Shown here: one piece after another, positions 1 to 8,044 of the stretch
How positions within the stretch are numbered: position 1 is the first letter of the stretch
Layout of the letters: each line of letters begins with the position of its first letter
DNA from: Trichormus variabilis 0441
Lineage (GTDB): Bacteria > Cyanobacteriota > Cyanobacteriia > Cyanobacteriales > Nostocaceae
NCBI RefSeq assembly: GCF_009856605.1
Contig: NZ_CP047242.1
Coordinates: 3,478,001-3,542,000, forward strand
Length of the DNA stretch: 64,000 bases
Reading direction: 5' to 3'
The notes under the pieces: model-generated
Databases searched by the model: none
Told to the model about the DNA's origin: nothing
Seen by the model: only the letters and a program-made list of their open reading frames with translations
Program-made: the position numbers and the translations under genes

Positions 1-27
1 TGGTCAGTGGTCAGTGGTCAGTGGTCA
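1..27. repeat. Heptamer tandem repeat (TGGTCAG)n
   Basis: The unit TGGTCAG is repeated more than three times. The array runs into the 3' end of the minus-strand decarboxylase gene: the stop codon and the last Asp-His codons are made of repeat sequence. Such short tandemly repeated heptamers are typical of heterocystous cyanobacteria. Confidence 0.85.
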
Positions 28-1124
28 AGAGAGTTTTGGGCTATTGTCTTTAGTGCTTTTGTTAAGCGTTGATTGTCGGTGTGAGAACGGACGGCGAGGC
101 GGAAAAAACGATCGCCTAGTTCTTTAAAGCTAAGACAATCACGGATTAAAATCTGGTGCTGCTGGAGTAATTTTTGCTGTAATTCTAAACTCGATTGTTG
201 TGTTTCCACTAGCAAGAAGTTAGCAGCACTGGCTTGGGGTGTTAATCCTGGAATGGCGGTTAGGCCTTGGAATAGTTCCTCTCTTGCAGGTGGTAGCCAT
301 TGCCAAGTTTGTACTTGGAATTCTCGATCCTCAAGGGCAGCTATCGCCGCCGCCGCCGCCAAAGTATTGACAGGCCAGGGGTCACGCCATAATTGCCATT
401 TTTGCAGACGATCAGGGTGAGCGATCGCATATCCTAATCTCAGCCCTGGGAGACTGTAGAATTTTGTCAGCGATCGCAATATCACTAGGTTAGGATATTC
501 TGCCACCACTGGAATCAGGCTTTGTTCCTCATCAGGAGGGACAAAATCCATAAATGCTTCATCCACCACCACCAAAGCAAATTGTTCCAGCAGAGGTAAA
601 ATCGCCTCTCTTGTGAATAGCTTGCCTGTTGGGTTGTGGGGATTGTTGAGTAACAAAGCATAGTTAGTGCTGAGTCCTGAGTGCTGGGTGTGAAGTTGCG
701 TTAAGTGACATTCTGTACCCAATACTCGTGACTCAACACTAACAAGGGGAAACTCCAGTACTCTAGCGTGGTACGCCCTTAAGGTGCGGTAGTAATCGCC
801 AAAGGCTGGAGTTATTAAAACTGTTGCGGCTAATTGAGCTAATTCCCTACCTGCGAGAGTAAGTAATTCTGCTGAACCATTGCCCGGCAGAATCCACTCT
901 AAAGGTAATTGATGGAAATGACCTAGAGCCAGTCTCAGTTCACTGTAATCAGGATCTGGATAGTGCCTGAGATTACTAATTTGTGACTGAATAGCAGCGA
1001 TCGCACTTTGAGGCGGCCCCAACGGGCTGATGCTAGCAGAAAAATCTACAATCGCATCCGCAGGACAGCCAGCCAACGCTGCTGCCCAAGCTAAATTTCC
1101 CCCGTGATCTGGTTGCCGCATCAA
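18..1124 (-). CDS. cobD: Threonine-phosphate decarboxylase (cobalamin biosynthesis)
   Basis: A 368-residue PLP-dependent class I/II aminotransferase-fold protein. The N-terminus (HGGNLAWAAALAG, then DFSASISPLGPP) is typical of the CobC/CobD family, which decarboxylates L-threonine O-3-phosphate to the aminopropanol phosphate used in the nucleotide loop of cobalamin. LLNNPHNPTGKL and the PLP-lysine segment SLTKFYSLPGLRLGYA are present. The start has two adjacent ATGs (1124 or 1121). The gene is called cobD in Salmonella nomenclature and cobC in Pseudomonas. The nearby cbiA supports a cobalamin role. Histidinol-phosphate aminotransferase is the main alternative, but the N-terminal motif argues against it. 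The extreme C-terminus comes from a heptamer repeat. Confidence 0.85.
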   Translation of the reverse strand: MMRQPDHGGNLAWAAALAGCPADAIVDFSASISPLGPPQSAIAAIQSQISNLRHYPDPDYSELRLALGHFHQLPLEWILPGNGSAELLTLAGRELAQLAATVLITPAFGDYYRTLRAYHARVLEFPLVSVESRVLGTECHLTQLHTQHSGLSTNYALLLNNPHNPTGKLFTREAILPLLEQFALVVVDEAFMDFVPPDEEQSLIPVVAEYPNLVILRSLTKFYSLPGLRLGYAIAHPDRLQKWQLWRDPWPVNTLAAAAAIAALEDREFQVQTWQWLPPAREELFQGLTAIPGLTPQASAANFLLVETQQSSLELQQKLLQQHQILIRDCLSFKELGDRFFRLAVRSHTDNQRLTKALKTIAQNSLDH

Positions 1125-1147
1125 ATTCAGATTCCTAATACTAGAAC

Positions 1148-1432
1148 CTATGCTTTTGGGGGTGCTACTTTTTCTCTGAATAATTTACCGGCAGAGAAAG
1201 CAGGAACCCTGGTCGCTGGAATTTCCATCTTTTCGTTAGTTTTGGGGTTACGACCTTCACGAGCTTTACGTTCCCGTGATTCAAAAGAGCCAAATCCTAC
1301 CAGCGTGACTTTATCGCCAGAAGAGACAGCTTCAATAATCGTTTCCAAAGCAGCTGTTAAGACGGCATCAGCTTGTTTTTTAGTAACACTAGCTTTTTCA
1401 GCTACGGCATCAACCAATTCACCTTTGTTCAT
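1148..1432 (-). CDS. hanA: DNA-binding protein HU (HanA)
   Basis: A 94-residue HU/IHF-family nucleoid protein that binds and bends DNA as a dimer. It begins MNKGELVDAVAEKASVTKKQ and has the conserved core GFGSFE, the beta-arm with RNPKT and the closing PAFSAGKLFREKV. From memory it is the Anabaena HU sequence (HanA), whose mutants have heterocyst defects. A Shine-Dalgarno AAGGAG lies about 9 bases before the ATG. It is transcribed in the same direction as the decarboxylase gene downstream, but a 23-bp gap does not by itself prove an operon. Confidence 0.97.
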   Translation of the reverse strand: MNKGELVDAVAEKASVTKKQADAVLTAALETIIEAVSSGDKVTLVGFGSFESRERKAREGRNPKTNEKMEIPATRVPAFSAGKLFREKVAPPKA

Positions 1433-1979
1433 TTGGAACTCCTTAATGTTTACTGGATATTCAGTACAGTTGCACTTTGTCGCATCTTTACTGAAGTCTC
1501 TGTTTGGAGAGATACAAAAGTCATCCTTTGGGAGTATATATACTCAAAATGGCTGTACATCCCATCGGCTCTACTTTTCAATGAATCATTCTAAGGTGTT
1601 GTAGCCAGAAGTGGATAGATGAAACCATTAATTTATATGGATTTCGGCATTTTTTTTATTTTTTAGGTCATTGTTGCACTCAAAACCACCCCAAAAGTAG
1701 GAAAAAATACCTAGTAAATACCCTTGTGGCTAGGGAAACTTCGACTAAAAAACGTCGCCAATCATCTAAATTTAAAATGCAAAATTTTAAATTTTAAATT
1801 TCAGAAAGCTAGATTTAATCTGAGTTTGCGGGTTTAAAGTTGTCATCCCCTTTGTGCAAATTGCGATGACAGGGTAGGTTACTCAAATACTGAATGTTAA
1901 ATTGTGTTAACAAAATTAATCTCTGCCGCCTTTAATCAGGGTTATTTGGCGATCGCCAAGCCCTGTCATCACCTATTAT
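1433..1979. other. Intergenic region upstream of hanA
   Basis: This 547-bp AT-rich stretch holds the hanA 5' region and the cbiA 3' side. It includes a small AT repeat (AAAATTTTAAATTTTAAATT near 1780). A plus-strand open frame at 1104-1604 crosses hanA antisense and shows no protein family. I see no RNA gene here. Confidence 0.6.
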
Positions 1980-3488
1980 TTAGTGCATATGTACTAAATT
2001 CTTGGTTTCGCCGAAATAGGCACACTGCTGAATAAACCGTCGGGGAATTTCTCCACTCTCTCCCCAATGGAGATGAACATAAGAGGCGTGGATGTTTTTC
2101 GGGAAACCCCATCCTTCACAACCCGTATTTTCTGGGCAATCATAGCGGTAAGTTTCAAATAAGGGCTGAGGGGGCGCTGTAATCAAGCGTGAGCGATGAA
2201 ACTCGTGTCCATAAATGTGAGTACCTGCGTTCACTAACAAGCCATCCTGCAAGGCTACAGCACGGCGATATCCCAAAGTTAAACGTCCACCCATTGCTGC
2301 AGATGTAGGTAACACTCCCACCATCGGCCAAGATTGCCCTTCAAAATCGACAATTTGCTCACACAGATACATCAATCCCCCACACTCAGCAATCGTAGGC
2401 ATTCCTGCGAGAATAGCTTGTTTCACCGCATCACGGGCGCGGCTATTTGCGGCTAGCTGTGGGGCAAACACTTCTGGAAAACCGCCACCAAAATACATTC
2501 CCTGCACACCCGATGGTAGTTCCCCATCCGTTAAAGGACTCCAGAAAACCAGTTCCGCCCCCAACTGCTGCAACAAATCAAGATTGTCTTGGTAATAGAA
2601 ATTAAAAGCGCGATCGCGGGCAACGGCGATTTTAGGGGGATTGGGGATTGGGGATTGGGGATTGGGGACTAGGGATTGGGGACTAGGGATTGGGGATTGG
2701 GGACTGGGCGAAAATCTTGCAGTCAGTTCTCCCCCTGCCTCCCCTGCCCCCTGTCCCCTGCCCCCTGCCCCGCTTACTTGCAACAGAGGTAATAAACTTT
2801 GCCAATCGAAACAAGCATCGCCTAAATCAGCAAGACGATTAATGACAGCATCTAACTCTTGTAATTCGGCAGTGGGGATTAAACCGAGATGGCGATCGGG
2901 AATGGCAATGTCATCTTGACGGCGTAGCACACCGAGTATAGGTAATTGCAGAGGTTTTAGGGCATCTTGGAGGAGAGAGAGATGGCGATCGCTGCCCACG
3001 CGATTTAACACCACCCCAGCAATTTTAATACGGGTATCAAAAGAGCGGTAACCGTGGGCGATCGCTGCCACAGAACCAGACAAGCGACTACAATCAATCA
3101 CCAAAACCACAGGCAAATCTAAAAGCCGTGCCACATGAGCAGTACTAGCAAAGTCACTGATACCAGTAGTCGATTGTCCGTTATGGTCAACAACTGACAA
3201 CTGACCAATTCCATCAAACAACCCCATCACCCCCTCAACCAGAGCATATTCACTCTCTTGGTGATGACGAGCAAAACAATCCTGAACGTAAGCTTCTGAA
3301 GTCAAAACTGGGTCTAAATTGCGGCAAGCACGACCAGTCACATAGCTGTGAAACATCGGGTCAATATAGTCTGGCCCGACTTTGAACGACTGTACTATGG
3401 CACTACGCCGACATAAAGATGCTAAAAGGGTGAGTGTGACTGTTGTCTTGCCCACCCCGCTACGTTCCCCAGCAATCACTAAAGCCAT
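1980..3488 (-). CDS. cbiA: Cobyrinic acid a,c-diamide synthase
   Basis: A 502-residue ATP-dependent glutamine amidotransferase that amidates the a and c side chains of cobyrinic acid. The N-terminal dethiobiotin-synthetase-like domain has the P-loop GERSGVGKTT at residues 7-16 and the CobB/CbiA motif FKVGPDYIDPMFH at 35-47. The C-terminal class I glutaminase-like domain has the nucleophile region ECGGLMYL. Normal family length is about 450-460. The excess is a low-complexity insert at residues 240-286, rich in Pro, Ser and Gln and encoded by G/C repeats, sitting in the linker between the two domains. The reading frame is intact, so the enzyme is probably functional. It is divergent from the glycosidase-like gene. 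Confidence 0.95.
   Translation of the reverse strand: MALVIAGERSGVGKTTVTLTLLASLCRRSAIVQSFKVGPDYIDPMFHSYVTGRACRNLDPVLTSEAYVQDCFARHHQESEYALVEGVMGLFDGIGQLSVVDHNGQSTTGISDFASTAHVARLLDLPVVLVIDCSRLSGSVAAIAHGYRSFDTRIKIAGVVLNRVGSDRHLSLLQDALKPLQLPILGVLRRQDDIAIPDRHLGLIPTAELQELDAVINRLADLGDACFDWQSLLPLLQVSGAGGRGQGAGEAGGELTARFSPSPQSPIPSPQSLVPNPQSPIPNPPKIAVARDRAFNFYYQDNLDLLQQLGAELVFWSPLTDGELPSGVQGMYFGGGFPEVFAPQLAANSRARDAVKQAILAGMPTIAECGGLMYLCEQIVDFEGQSWPMVGVLPTSAAMGGRLTLGYRRAVALQDGLLVNAGTHIYGHEFHRSRLITAPPQPLFETYRYDCPENTGCEGWGFPKNIHASYVHLHWGESGEIPRRFIQQCAYFGETKNLVHMH
2631..2771. repeat. GGGGATT/GGGGACT and CCCCTGC repeats inside cbiA
   Basis: Tandem heptamers GGGGATT and GGGGACT are followed by CCCCTGCC-type repeats. 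On the minus strand they are translated in frame as residues 240-286 of CbiA. The same repeat types occur in intergenic DNA at 51912-51946, 63158-63285 and 13741-13805, so this looks like an intergenic repeat that entered a gene. Confidence 0.85.
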
Positions 3489-3589
3489 AACAAAATAGAA
3501 GTCTTTAAATCTTAGAAGAGTAGTATATCGTCCTAGCTAAAATTCGGACTTGGCACTACTTAGTCATTATTTGCGTCAAGTTCATCGTT

Positions 3590-3615
3590 AGGACTTGCCT
3601 AAATATTCAAGTCCT
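3590..3615. promoter_or_regulatory. Inverted repeat AGGACTTG-N10-CAAGTCCT
   Basis: A perfect 8-bp inverted repeat lies between the divergent cbiA and glycosidase-like genes, just upstream of the latter. It could be an operator, a transcript hairpin or a degenerate copy of the TAGGACTT-ended repeat seen at 41708. The sequence does not decide which. Confidence 0.4.
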
Positions 3616-3631
3616 GACTAAAACCTATGTA

Positions 3632-5926
3632 GTGCAGCAATATATGGATTGTTGCCTTGAATCAAAAAATTCCCCATTAAGCATCAATTTTGAGCCAGTA
3701 ATGCCAATTGAATTCCAACCCCAAAGCATTCGAGTTAACACTTGGTTAACTAAGTTATTATCCATACCCAAAAAATTGCTTTTTGTTCTTCAAGGTTGGC
3801 GGTCAATTAAGCGACTTTTTCCAGTCTTGTTTGCACTGTCATTTACTACAGTACTATTACTACAAAACCTCACGCCAGCAACGGCGCAAATATCCCCATC
3901 ACCACGACAAGAAATTCGGGGAGTTTGGCTAACAAATAATGACTTTGACATACTCAGAAATCGCGCTAAAGTGCAGGACACACTGACTCAATTGCGGCGG
4001 TTGAATTTTAATACAATTTATCCCGTTGTTTGGAACGATGGCTATACCAAGTATCCCAGTGCTGTCACCCAACGGATGGGCATCCCTTATTTCTTTCGAG
4101 GCACAGAAGGGCAAGACGTAATTGCAGACATTATTAGTCAAGCTCGTAGTCAAGGCTTACTAGCTATACCTTGGTTCGAGTTTGGTTTTATGGCTCCCTT
4201 AACTTCCGAACTAGCATCCCAGCATCCAGATTGGCTGACACAAAAGCAGGATGGAACCCAAACCTCAATTTCTGCGGCGGGTGAAGTAGCCTGGCTGAAT
4301 CCCTTCCACCCAGAAGTACAGCAGTTTATTACTGACCTGGTAGTAGAAATCATTACCAAATACAACGCTGATGGGATTCAATTTGATGACCACATGAGTT
4401 TACCCGTTGATTTTGGCTATGACAAATACACAATTAATCTCTACAGACAGGAAACTGGGAATCCGCCGCCGCCTAATCCTCAAGCCCAAGCATGGATAAA
4501 ATGGCGGGCAGATAAAATCACCGCTTTCATGGTGCAACTCAATCAAGCTGTGAAAGCCAGAAAACCCAATGCCATTTTTGCCGTTTCGCCCAATTACTAT
4601 GACTTTGCATACAAGTTGCAATTACAAGATTGGCTCAACTGGGTCAGGTTAGGTGTTGTAGATGAGTTAGTAGTCCAGGTTTACCGGAATGATTTGCAAA
4701 GTTTTAATAGTAAACTCATCACTCCAGAAATTCTCGAAACACAACAGTTAATACCTACTGGTATAGGTATTATGACTGGCTTGAGAAATCGCCAAGTTTC
4801 CATGTCACAAATTCAGTCGCAAGTCAGGGCGGCTCAAGAACGTGGCTTAGGAGCGGTCTTTTTCTACTACGAAAGCCTTTGGGACTATGCACCAGAGCCA
4901 GTGGCGCAACGACAGGCTGCTTTTCAACAACTGTTTCCCAATCCGGCTAGGCGTGATACTTCTCAAATCACAGCCCGAAAACCGAGTTTTAATACTATCT
5001 CAGTTCCCTTATATACAAAAGGTTCTGTTGGGCAACGAGAGCGGGGTTATTTTCTCGAAGTAGCAGTGGCTGGTGGTCAGCCAAGGCGTGTTCTGATGGA
5101 TACAGGCTCTGGGGGGCTGAGAGTGCCTAGAGAGTTTTTAGGCAATGCCCCTATCAATAGAACTGGTCAGATAGTCAGAGAGGTGCTAAACGATGGCACT
5201 ATCCTCGAAGGAGAGTTAGTTTACACAAGTATGCGTATGGGGTTAATTGCCACTGAAGAACCTGTGCCGGTGCAAATCGTCACCAGTCGCCAATGTGTAG
5301 CCCAAAAACCTAATTGCTCTGCCAGGGGTAACACACCGTTCTCTGGTATTATCGGTGTCAACTATGCAGAACGCTCACTGCCTTACAATCCTTTGAGAAA
5401 ACTACCAGGGAATTTAAGTAACGGATTTATTATTGCAGGCGATCGCACTAGTGGTAACAGTAGCCTCATCCTGGGTTTAACAGCACAGAATCGGGGAGGA
5501 TTTAATCTAGCTTCCCTGACTCAACAACCCGCAATGAATAGTATTCCAGGAAATAGATGGGACTCTAGGCTCAATGGAGTTTGTTTAACTATTTCTGGCA
5601 GTGCCATGAAAAATACCTGTAATGCCAAAATGCTAGCGGATACTGGCGTAATCAGTAGTTTTATTGACTTTAAGTCTGCTTCCCTCATGGGTAAACTCAA
5701 ACCCGGCAGGTTAAGCCCAAACAACACGCTCAAGTTATCCATTCCCCGCATACTTGACTACAGCCTCGCCCCAGGCAATCGCAACGGGTTTAATGTATGG
5801 AATCTCAATGTTTCACCACAGCTAGATCAAGCTATGGTTGTGAATAGTGGCATAGCACTGTTCGACCGATACAATGTACTTTTTGACCCAGTGAATGGAC
5901 AAGAAGGTTTCCGTCTTCGCAGTTAA
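3632..5926 (+). CDS. Secreted GHL10 glycoside hydrolase-like protein with C-terminal pepsin-like domain
   Basis: A 764-residue exported protein. Residues 63-86 form a hydrophobic signal segment ending TPATAQ. Residues 95-440 are a GHL10/DUF187 TIM-barrel domain (start EIRGVWLTNNDFD, then IYPVVWNDGYTKYPS, AIPWFEFGFM, ADGIQFDDH). This family is linked to envelope polysaccharide or peptidoglycan cleavage. Residues 465-764 resemble a bilobal pepsin-type aspartic protease: DTGSGGLRVP at 490-499 matches pepsin DTGSSNLWVP, a flap-like GTILEGELVY follows, and a second DTG lies at 670-672, 180 residues after the first, close to the spacing in pepsin. The second motif reads DTGV rather than DTGS/T, so activity is uncertain. 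Start codon is unclear: GTG 3632, ATG 3644 and ATG 3701 are all possible, none with a good Shine-Dalgarno. Confidence 0.8.
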   Translation: MQQYMDCCLESKNSPLSINFEPVMPIEFQPQSIRVNTWLTKLLSIPKKLLFVLQGWRSIKRLFPVLFALSFTTVLLLQNLTPATAQISPSPRQEIRGVWLTNNDFDILRNRAKVQDTLTQLRRLNFNTIYPVVWNDGYTKYPSAVTQRMGIPYFFRGTEGQDVIADIISQARSQGLLAIPWFEFGFMAPLTSELASQHPDWLTQKQDGTQTSISAAGEVAWLNPFHPEVQQFITDLVVEIITKYNADGIQFDDHMSLPVDFGYDKYTINLYRQETGNPPPPNPQAQAWIKWRADKITAFMVQLNQAVKARKPNAIFAVSPNYYDFAYKLQLQDWLNWVRLGVVDELVVQVYRNDLQSFNSKLITPEILETQQLIPTGIGIMTGLRNRQVSMSQIQSQVRAAQERGLGAVFFYYESLWDYAPEPVAQRQAAFQQLFPNPARRDTSQITARKPSFNTISVPLYTKGSVGQRERGYFLEVAVAGGQPRRVLMDTGSGGLRVPREFLGNAPINRTGQIVREVLNDGTILEGELVYTSMRMGLIATEEPVPVQIVTSRQCVAQKPNCSARGNTPFSGIIGVNYAERSLPYNPLRKLPGNLSNGFIIAGDRTSGNSSLILGLTAQNRGGFNLASLTQQPAMNSIPGNRWDSRLNGVCLTISGSAMKNTCNAKMLADTGVISSFIDFKSASLMGKLKPGRLSPNNTLKLSIPRILDYSLAPGNRNGFNVWNLNVSPQLDQAMVVNSGIALFDRYNVLFDPVNGQEGFRLRS

Positions 5927-5934
5927 GTTCAGAT

Positions 5935-5994
5935 TTGGTAATTGGTAATTGGTAATAGGTAATTGGGTTCTACCATGACCAATTACCTATTACC
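5935..5994. terminator. Repeat-built hairpin between convergent genes
   Basis: GGTAATAGGTAATTGG (5951-5966) and its exact reverse complement (5979-5994) form a 16-bp stem with a 12-base loop, at the end of a GGTAATT heptamer array. It lies between two converging genes and could stop transcription from both sides, though it lacks a T-run on the plus strand. Confidence 0.5.
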
Positions 5995-6034
5995 AAAGAC
6001 CAGAAATAATATAAGTTTTCAAACACAGATGCTA

Positions 6035-6730
6035 CTATTCGTATGCCTTAGCAGGTACTCTAAAAGCTGCATACTTCCATTCATCACCCTCTAAATATTC
6101 AATTTTAAATTCGCCTTTAGTTAATAAAGTCAGATCCGGGAATTTGAGTATTCCATTTTCTCCTAATACAACACAGTCTCCATTACTAGAAGCAGGTTGA
6201 CTAGAATTTGTACCTATTTGATTGATAATTTTGCGCTGCAATTCTTGATATTGTTGTTCTGTAATTAATTTGGAATCATACAATCTTTTAATCTCTCGTA
6301 GTTGGTTTTCTGTATCTGACCCGCCTTGGGTTTGAGTATTATTTATTTCACAAGAATCAGGCTTAAAGGCTATTTTCCTCACAGGATGATCCCACCATTT
6401 AGAAAACTGAGTTAACCAATTGGTGGTTCTTGTAGTGTGTATTACTCTTACTTGATTATCCCCAATTTCTAAACGTACCCAATCTGTAGACCTTTTTTGG
6501 ATTAAACCACCAAATCCCCAAGTGATTACGCTACCGACTGAAACACCACTATCTGCTAAACGCAGTTTAATAACTCTAGGTGGTAGAGCCTGGGCAATTT
6601 CTGTACGTTTTTGATTTAAAGATGCAGAATTATTCACAATCCATCCACTATTTTTAGCTGTAGCAGAGGAAGAATTTACTACTATAGAATTAGCCAACAA
6701 TACTACTGCTATCAAAATTTTTACTTTCAT
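6035..6730 (-). CDS. Secreted protein with SHOCT-like segment
   Basis: A 231-residue protein with a signal peptide (MKVKILIAVVLLANSIVVNS, cleavage probably after SSATA). A SHOCT-like short alpha-helical motif, LREIKRLYDSKLITEQQYQELQ, sits at about residues 143-164; such motifs recur in bacterial proteins and are thought to mediate oligomerisation or binding. The flanks (SVITWGFGGL..., and the C-terminal GILKFPDLTLLTKGEFKIEYLEGDEWKY) match nothing I recognise. Function unknown; it probably acts in the periplasm. Confidence 0.65.
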   Translation of the reverse strand: MKVKILIAVVLLANSIVVNSSSATAKNSGWIVNNSASLNQKRTEIAQALPPRVIKLRLADSGVSVGSVITWGFGGLIQKRSTDWVRLEIGDNQVRVIHTTRTTNWLTQFSKWWDHPVRKIAFKPDSCEINNTQTQGGSDTENQLREIKRLYDSKLITEQQYQELQRKIINQIGTNSSQPASSNGDCVVLGENGILKFPDLTLLTKGEFKIEYLEGDEWKYAAFRVPAKAYE

Positions 6731-7061
6731 GAATTATTAATATTTCTTAGTTTGCATGACTTTATTCTCCTAGAAAGATTACAATATGCCAGCTAAAACA
6801 GCAATAACAAGTAGATACATCTCTTCTACCATCAGCATAGTAGTTTCTTATCAAGGTTATGTGATTGCGACCAATGAAACAATCGCATAAAAGAATAATC
6901 AAAAGCCCCAGATTTTGGATATAAGCTATGACTCTTTTCAATGACATATTCACTTGTATGGTTTGTTGAGCATTAACTGTCAACCGTCAGCAGTCAACAG
7001 TTAAAGCAAGGAGAGGTTAGACGAGGTTGATTTGCTAACACCCAATCCCCCATTTTTGCTA
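6731..7061. other. Noncoding gap
   Basis: This 331-bp gap contains a 73-codon minus-strand frame (6762-6983) rich in Cys and Ile with no family resemblance; I do not call it. A CAACAGTTAA/CAACCGTCAG repeat lies near 6980-7000. Nothing else is seen. Confidence 0.5.
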
Positions 7062-7733
7062 TTAGTCCCGTCTAAACAAACCAAATATAGGGGCAAGAAT
7101 TATGCCGAACACAAAACCACCAATGTGCGCCCAATAAGCGACCCCCCCTGTTTGTACACTCATGTTAGCGGCTGCTTGTAGGCTGACAAGACCGGATATA
7201 ACATTTTGGACAAAGAAAATACCAATAATCACTAGGGCTGGAACACTGATTGTTGTCACAAAGAAACCTAAGAACACTAAAGTTGTCACCCTAGCTTGGG
7301 GAAAACGAATCAGATAAGCACCAAGAACCCCAGAAATGGCACCACTAGCACCTAAAGAAGGAATTGTGGAAGACATCCCAATAAACCACTGACACAAGGC
7401 GGCTAAAGCACCACAAGCCAAATAAAAAATTAAATATTTGAAATGTCCCAGGCGTTCTTCGATATTGTTACCGAAAACCCAAAGAAATACCATATTTGAT
7501 ATCAAGTGCCACCAACCGCCGTGTAAAAATTGTGAGGTGAATAACGTCGGCCATTCACCAGCTAAATTGGAGGTTAACTCTTGAGGGACTACTGCATACT
7601 GGCTGAAGAATTGATTTAACTGTGCATTAGATAGACTCACTTCGTGAAGAAAAACTAAAACGTTCATCCCAATTAAACCGTAGGTGAAATAGGGGGTAAT
7701 TCGCGTCGGATTTTCGTCGTAGAGGGGAAACAC
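7062..7733 (-). CDS. Rhomboid family intramembrane serine protease
   Basis: A 223-residue polytopic membrane protein of the rhomboid S54 family, which cleaves transmembrane segments. The catalytic Ser is Ser130 in GASGAISGVLGAY and the catalytic His is His203 in YWAHIGGFVFG. The early loop motif HGGWWHLISNMVFLWVFG (71-88) carries the conserved HLxxNM pattern with Asn80. There are six hydrophobic segments and the length is normal for the small bacterial class. The N-terminus MFPLYDENPT is usual for cyanobacterial members. Substrate unknown. Confidence 0.93.
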   Translation of the reverse strand: MFPLYDENPTRITPYFTYGLIGMNVLVFLHEVSLSNAQLNQFFSQYAVVPQELTSNLAGEWPTLFTSQFLHGGWWHLISNMVFLWVFGNNIEERLGHFKYLIFYLACGALAALCQWFIGMSSTIPSLGASGAISGVLGAYLIRFPQARVTTLVFLGFFVTTISVPALVIIGIFFVQNVISGLVSLQAAANMSVQTGGVAYWAHIGGFVFGIILAPIFGLFRRD

Positions 7734-8044
7734 TGGTGTTTTTCCTAATCATTGATAACTGCAATATAGCTTGAATGGTTAGCAGTTGTTTAGTCTAAGT
7801 AATTAGGCTTATGCAGCTAGCAAGACTGCTTTAGGGAAAAAAGCATGATACTAAACCTACTCCCTTGAGCTTCTCTTTCCCTACGTTCGTGCGGCGTGTC
7901 GTTCGCGTTAGCGTTGCGTAGCAAAGACAGGCAATGGGGGTTTCAACGCCTATCAACCTTTCGAGGAGAGGGGGGATCTTTAGTATCCTTCATGACTTTT
8001 CCAACATTCTCTAAAGGCTTATTTTATAAATGCTCTCTAAATCT
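7734..8044. other. Noncoding gap with a cyanobacterial interspersed repeat
   Basis: A 311-bp gap between the rhomboid gene and the replication-protein gene. Around 7885-7925 it carries a GTTCGCGTTAGCGTTGCGTAGCA-type repeat (CGTGTCGTTCGCG and following), a kind scattered through Nostoc genomes. No gene seen. Confidence 0.55.

Noticed and set aside
1104..1604. 166-codon plus-strand open frame
   Set aside because: It runs antisense through hanA and the decarboxylase start and shows no domain; hanA is certain on the other strand.
2637..2705. Possible CRISPR-like array of GGGGATT units
   Set aside because: Units are 7 bp and contiguous, with no spacers; it is a tandem repeat inside cbiA. No CRISPR array is seen anywhere in the window.
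3489..3631. Cobalamin riboswitch in front of cbiA
   Set aside because: The spacer is too short and lacks the conserved B12-box; only a short inverted repeat is present.
6762..6983. 73-codon minus-strand frame
   Set aside because: Cys/Ile-rich composition, no ribosome-binding site or family likeness; probably chance in AT-rich DNA.
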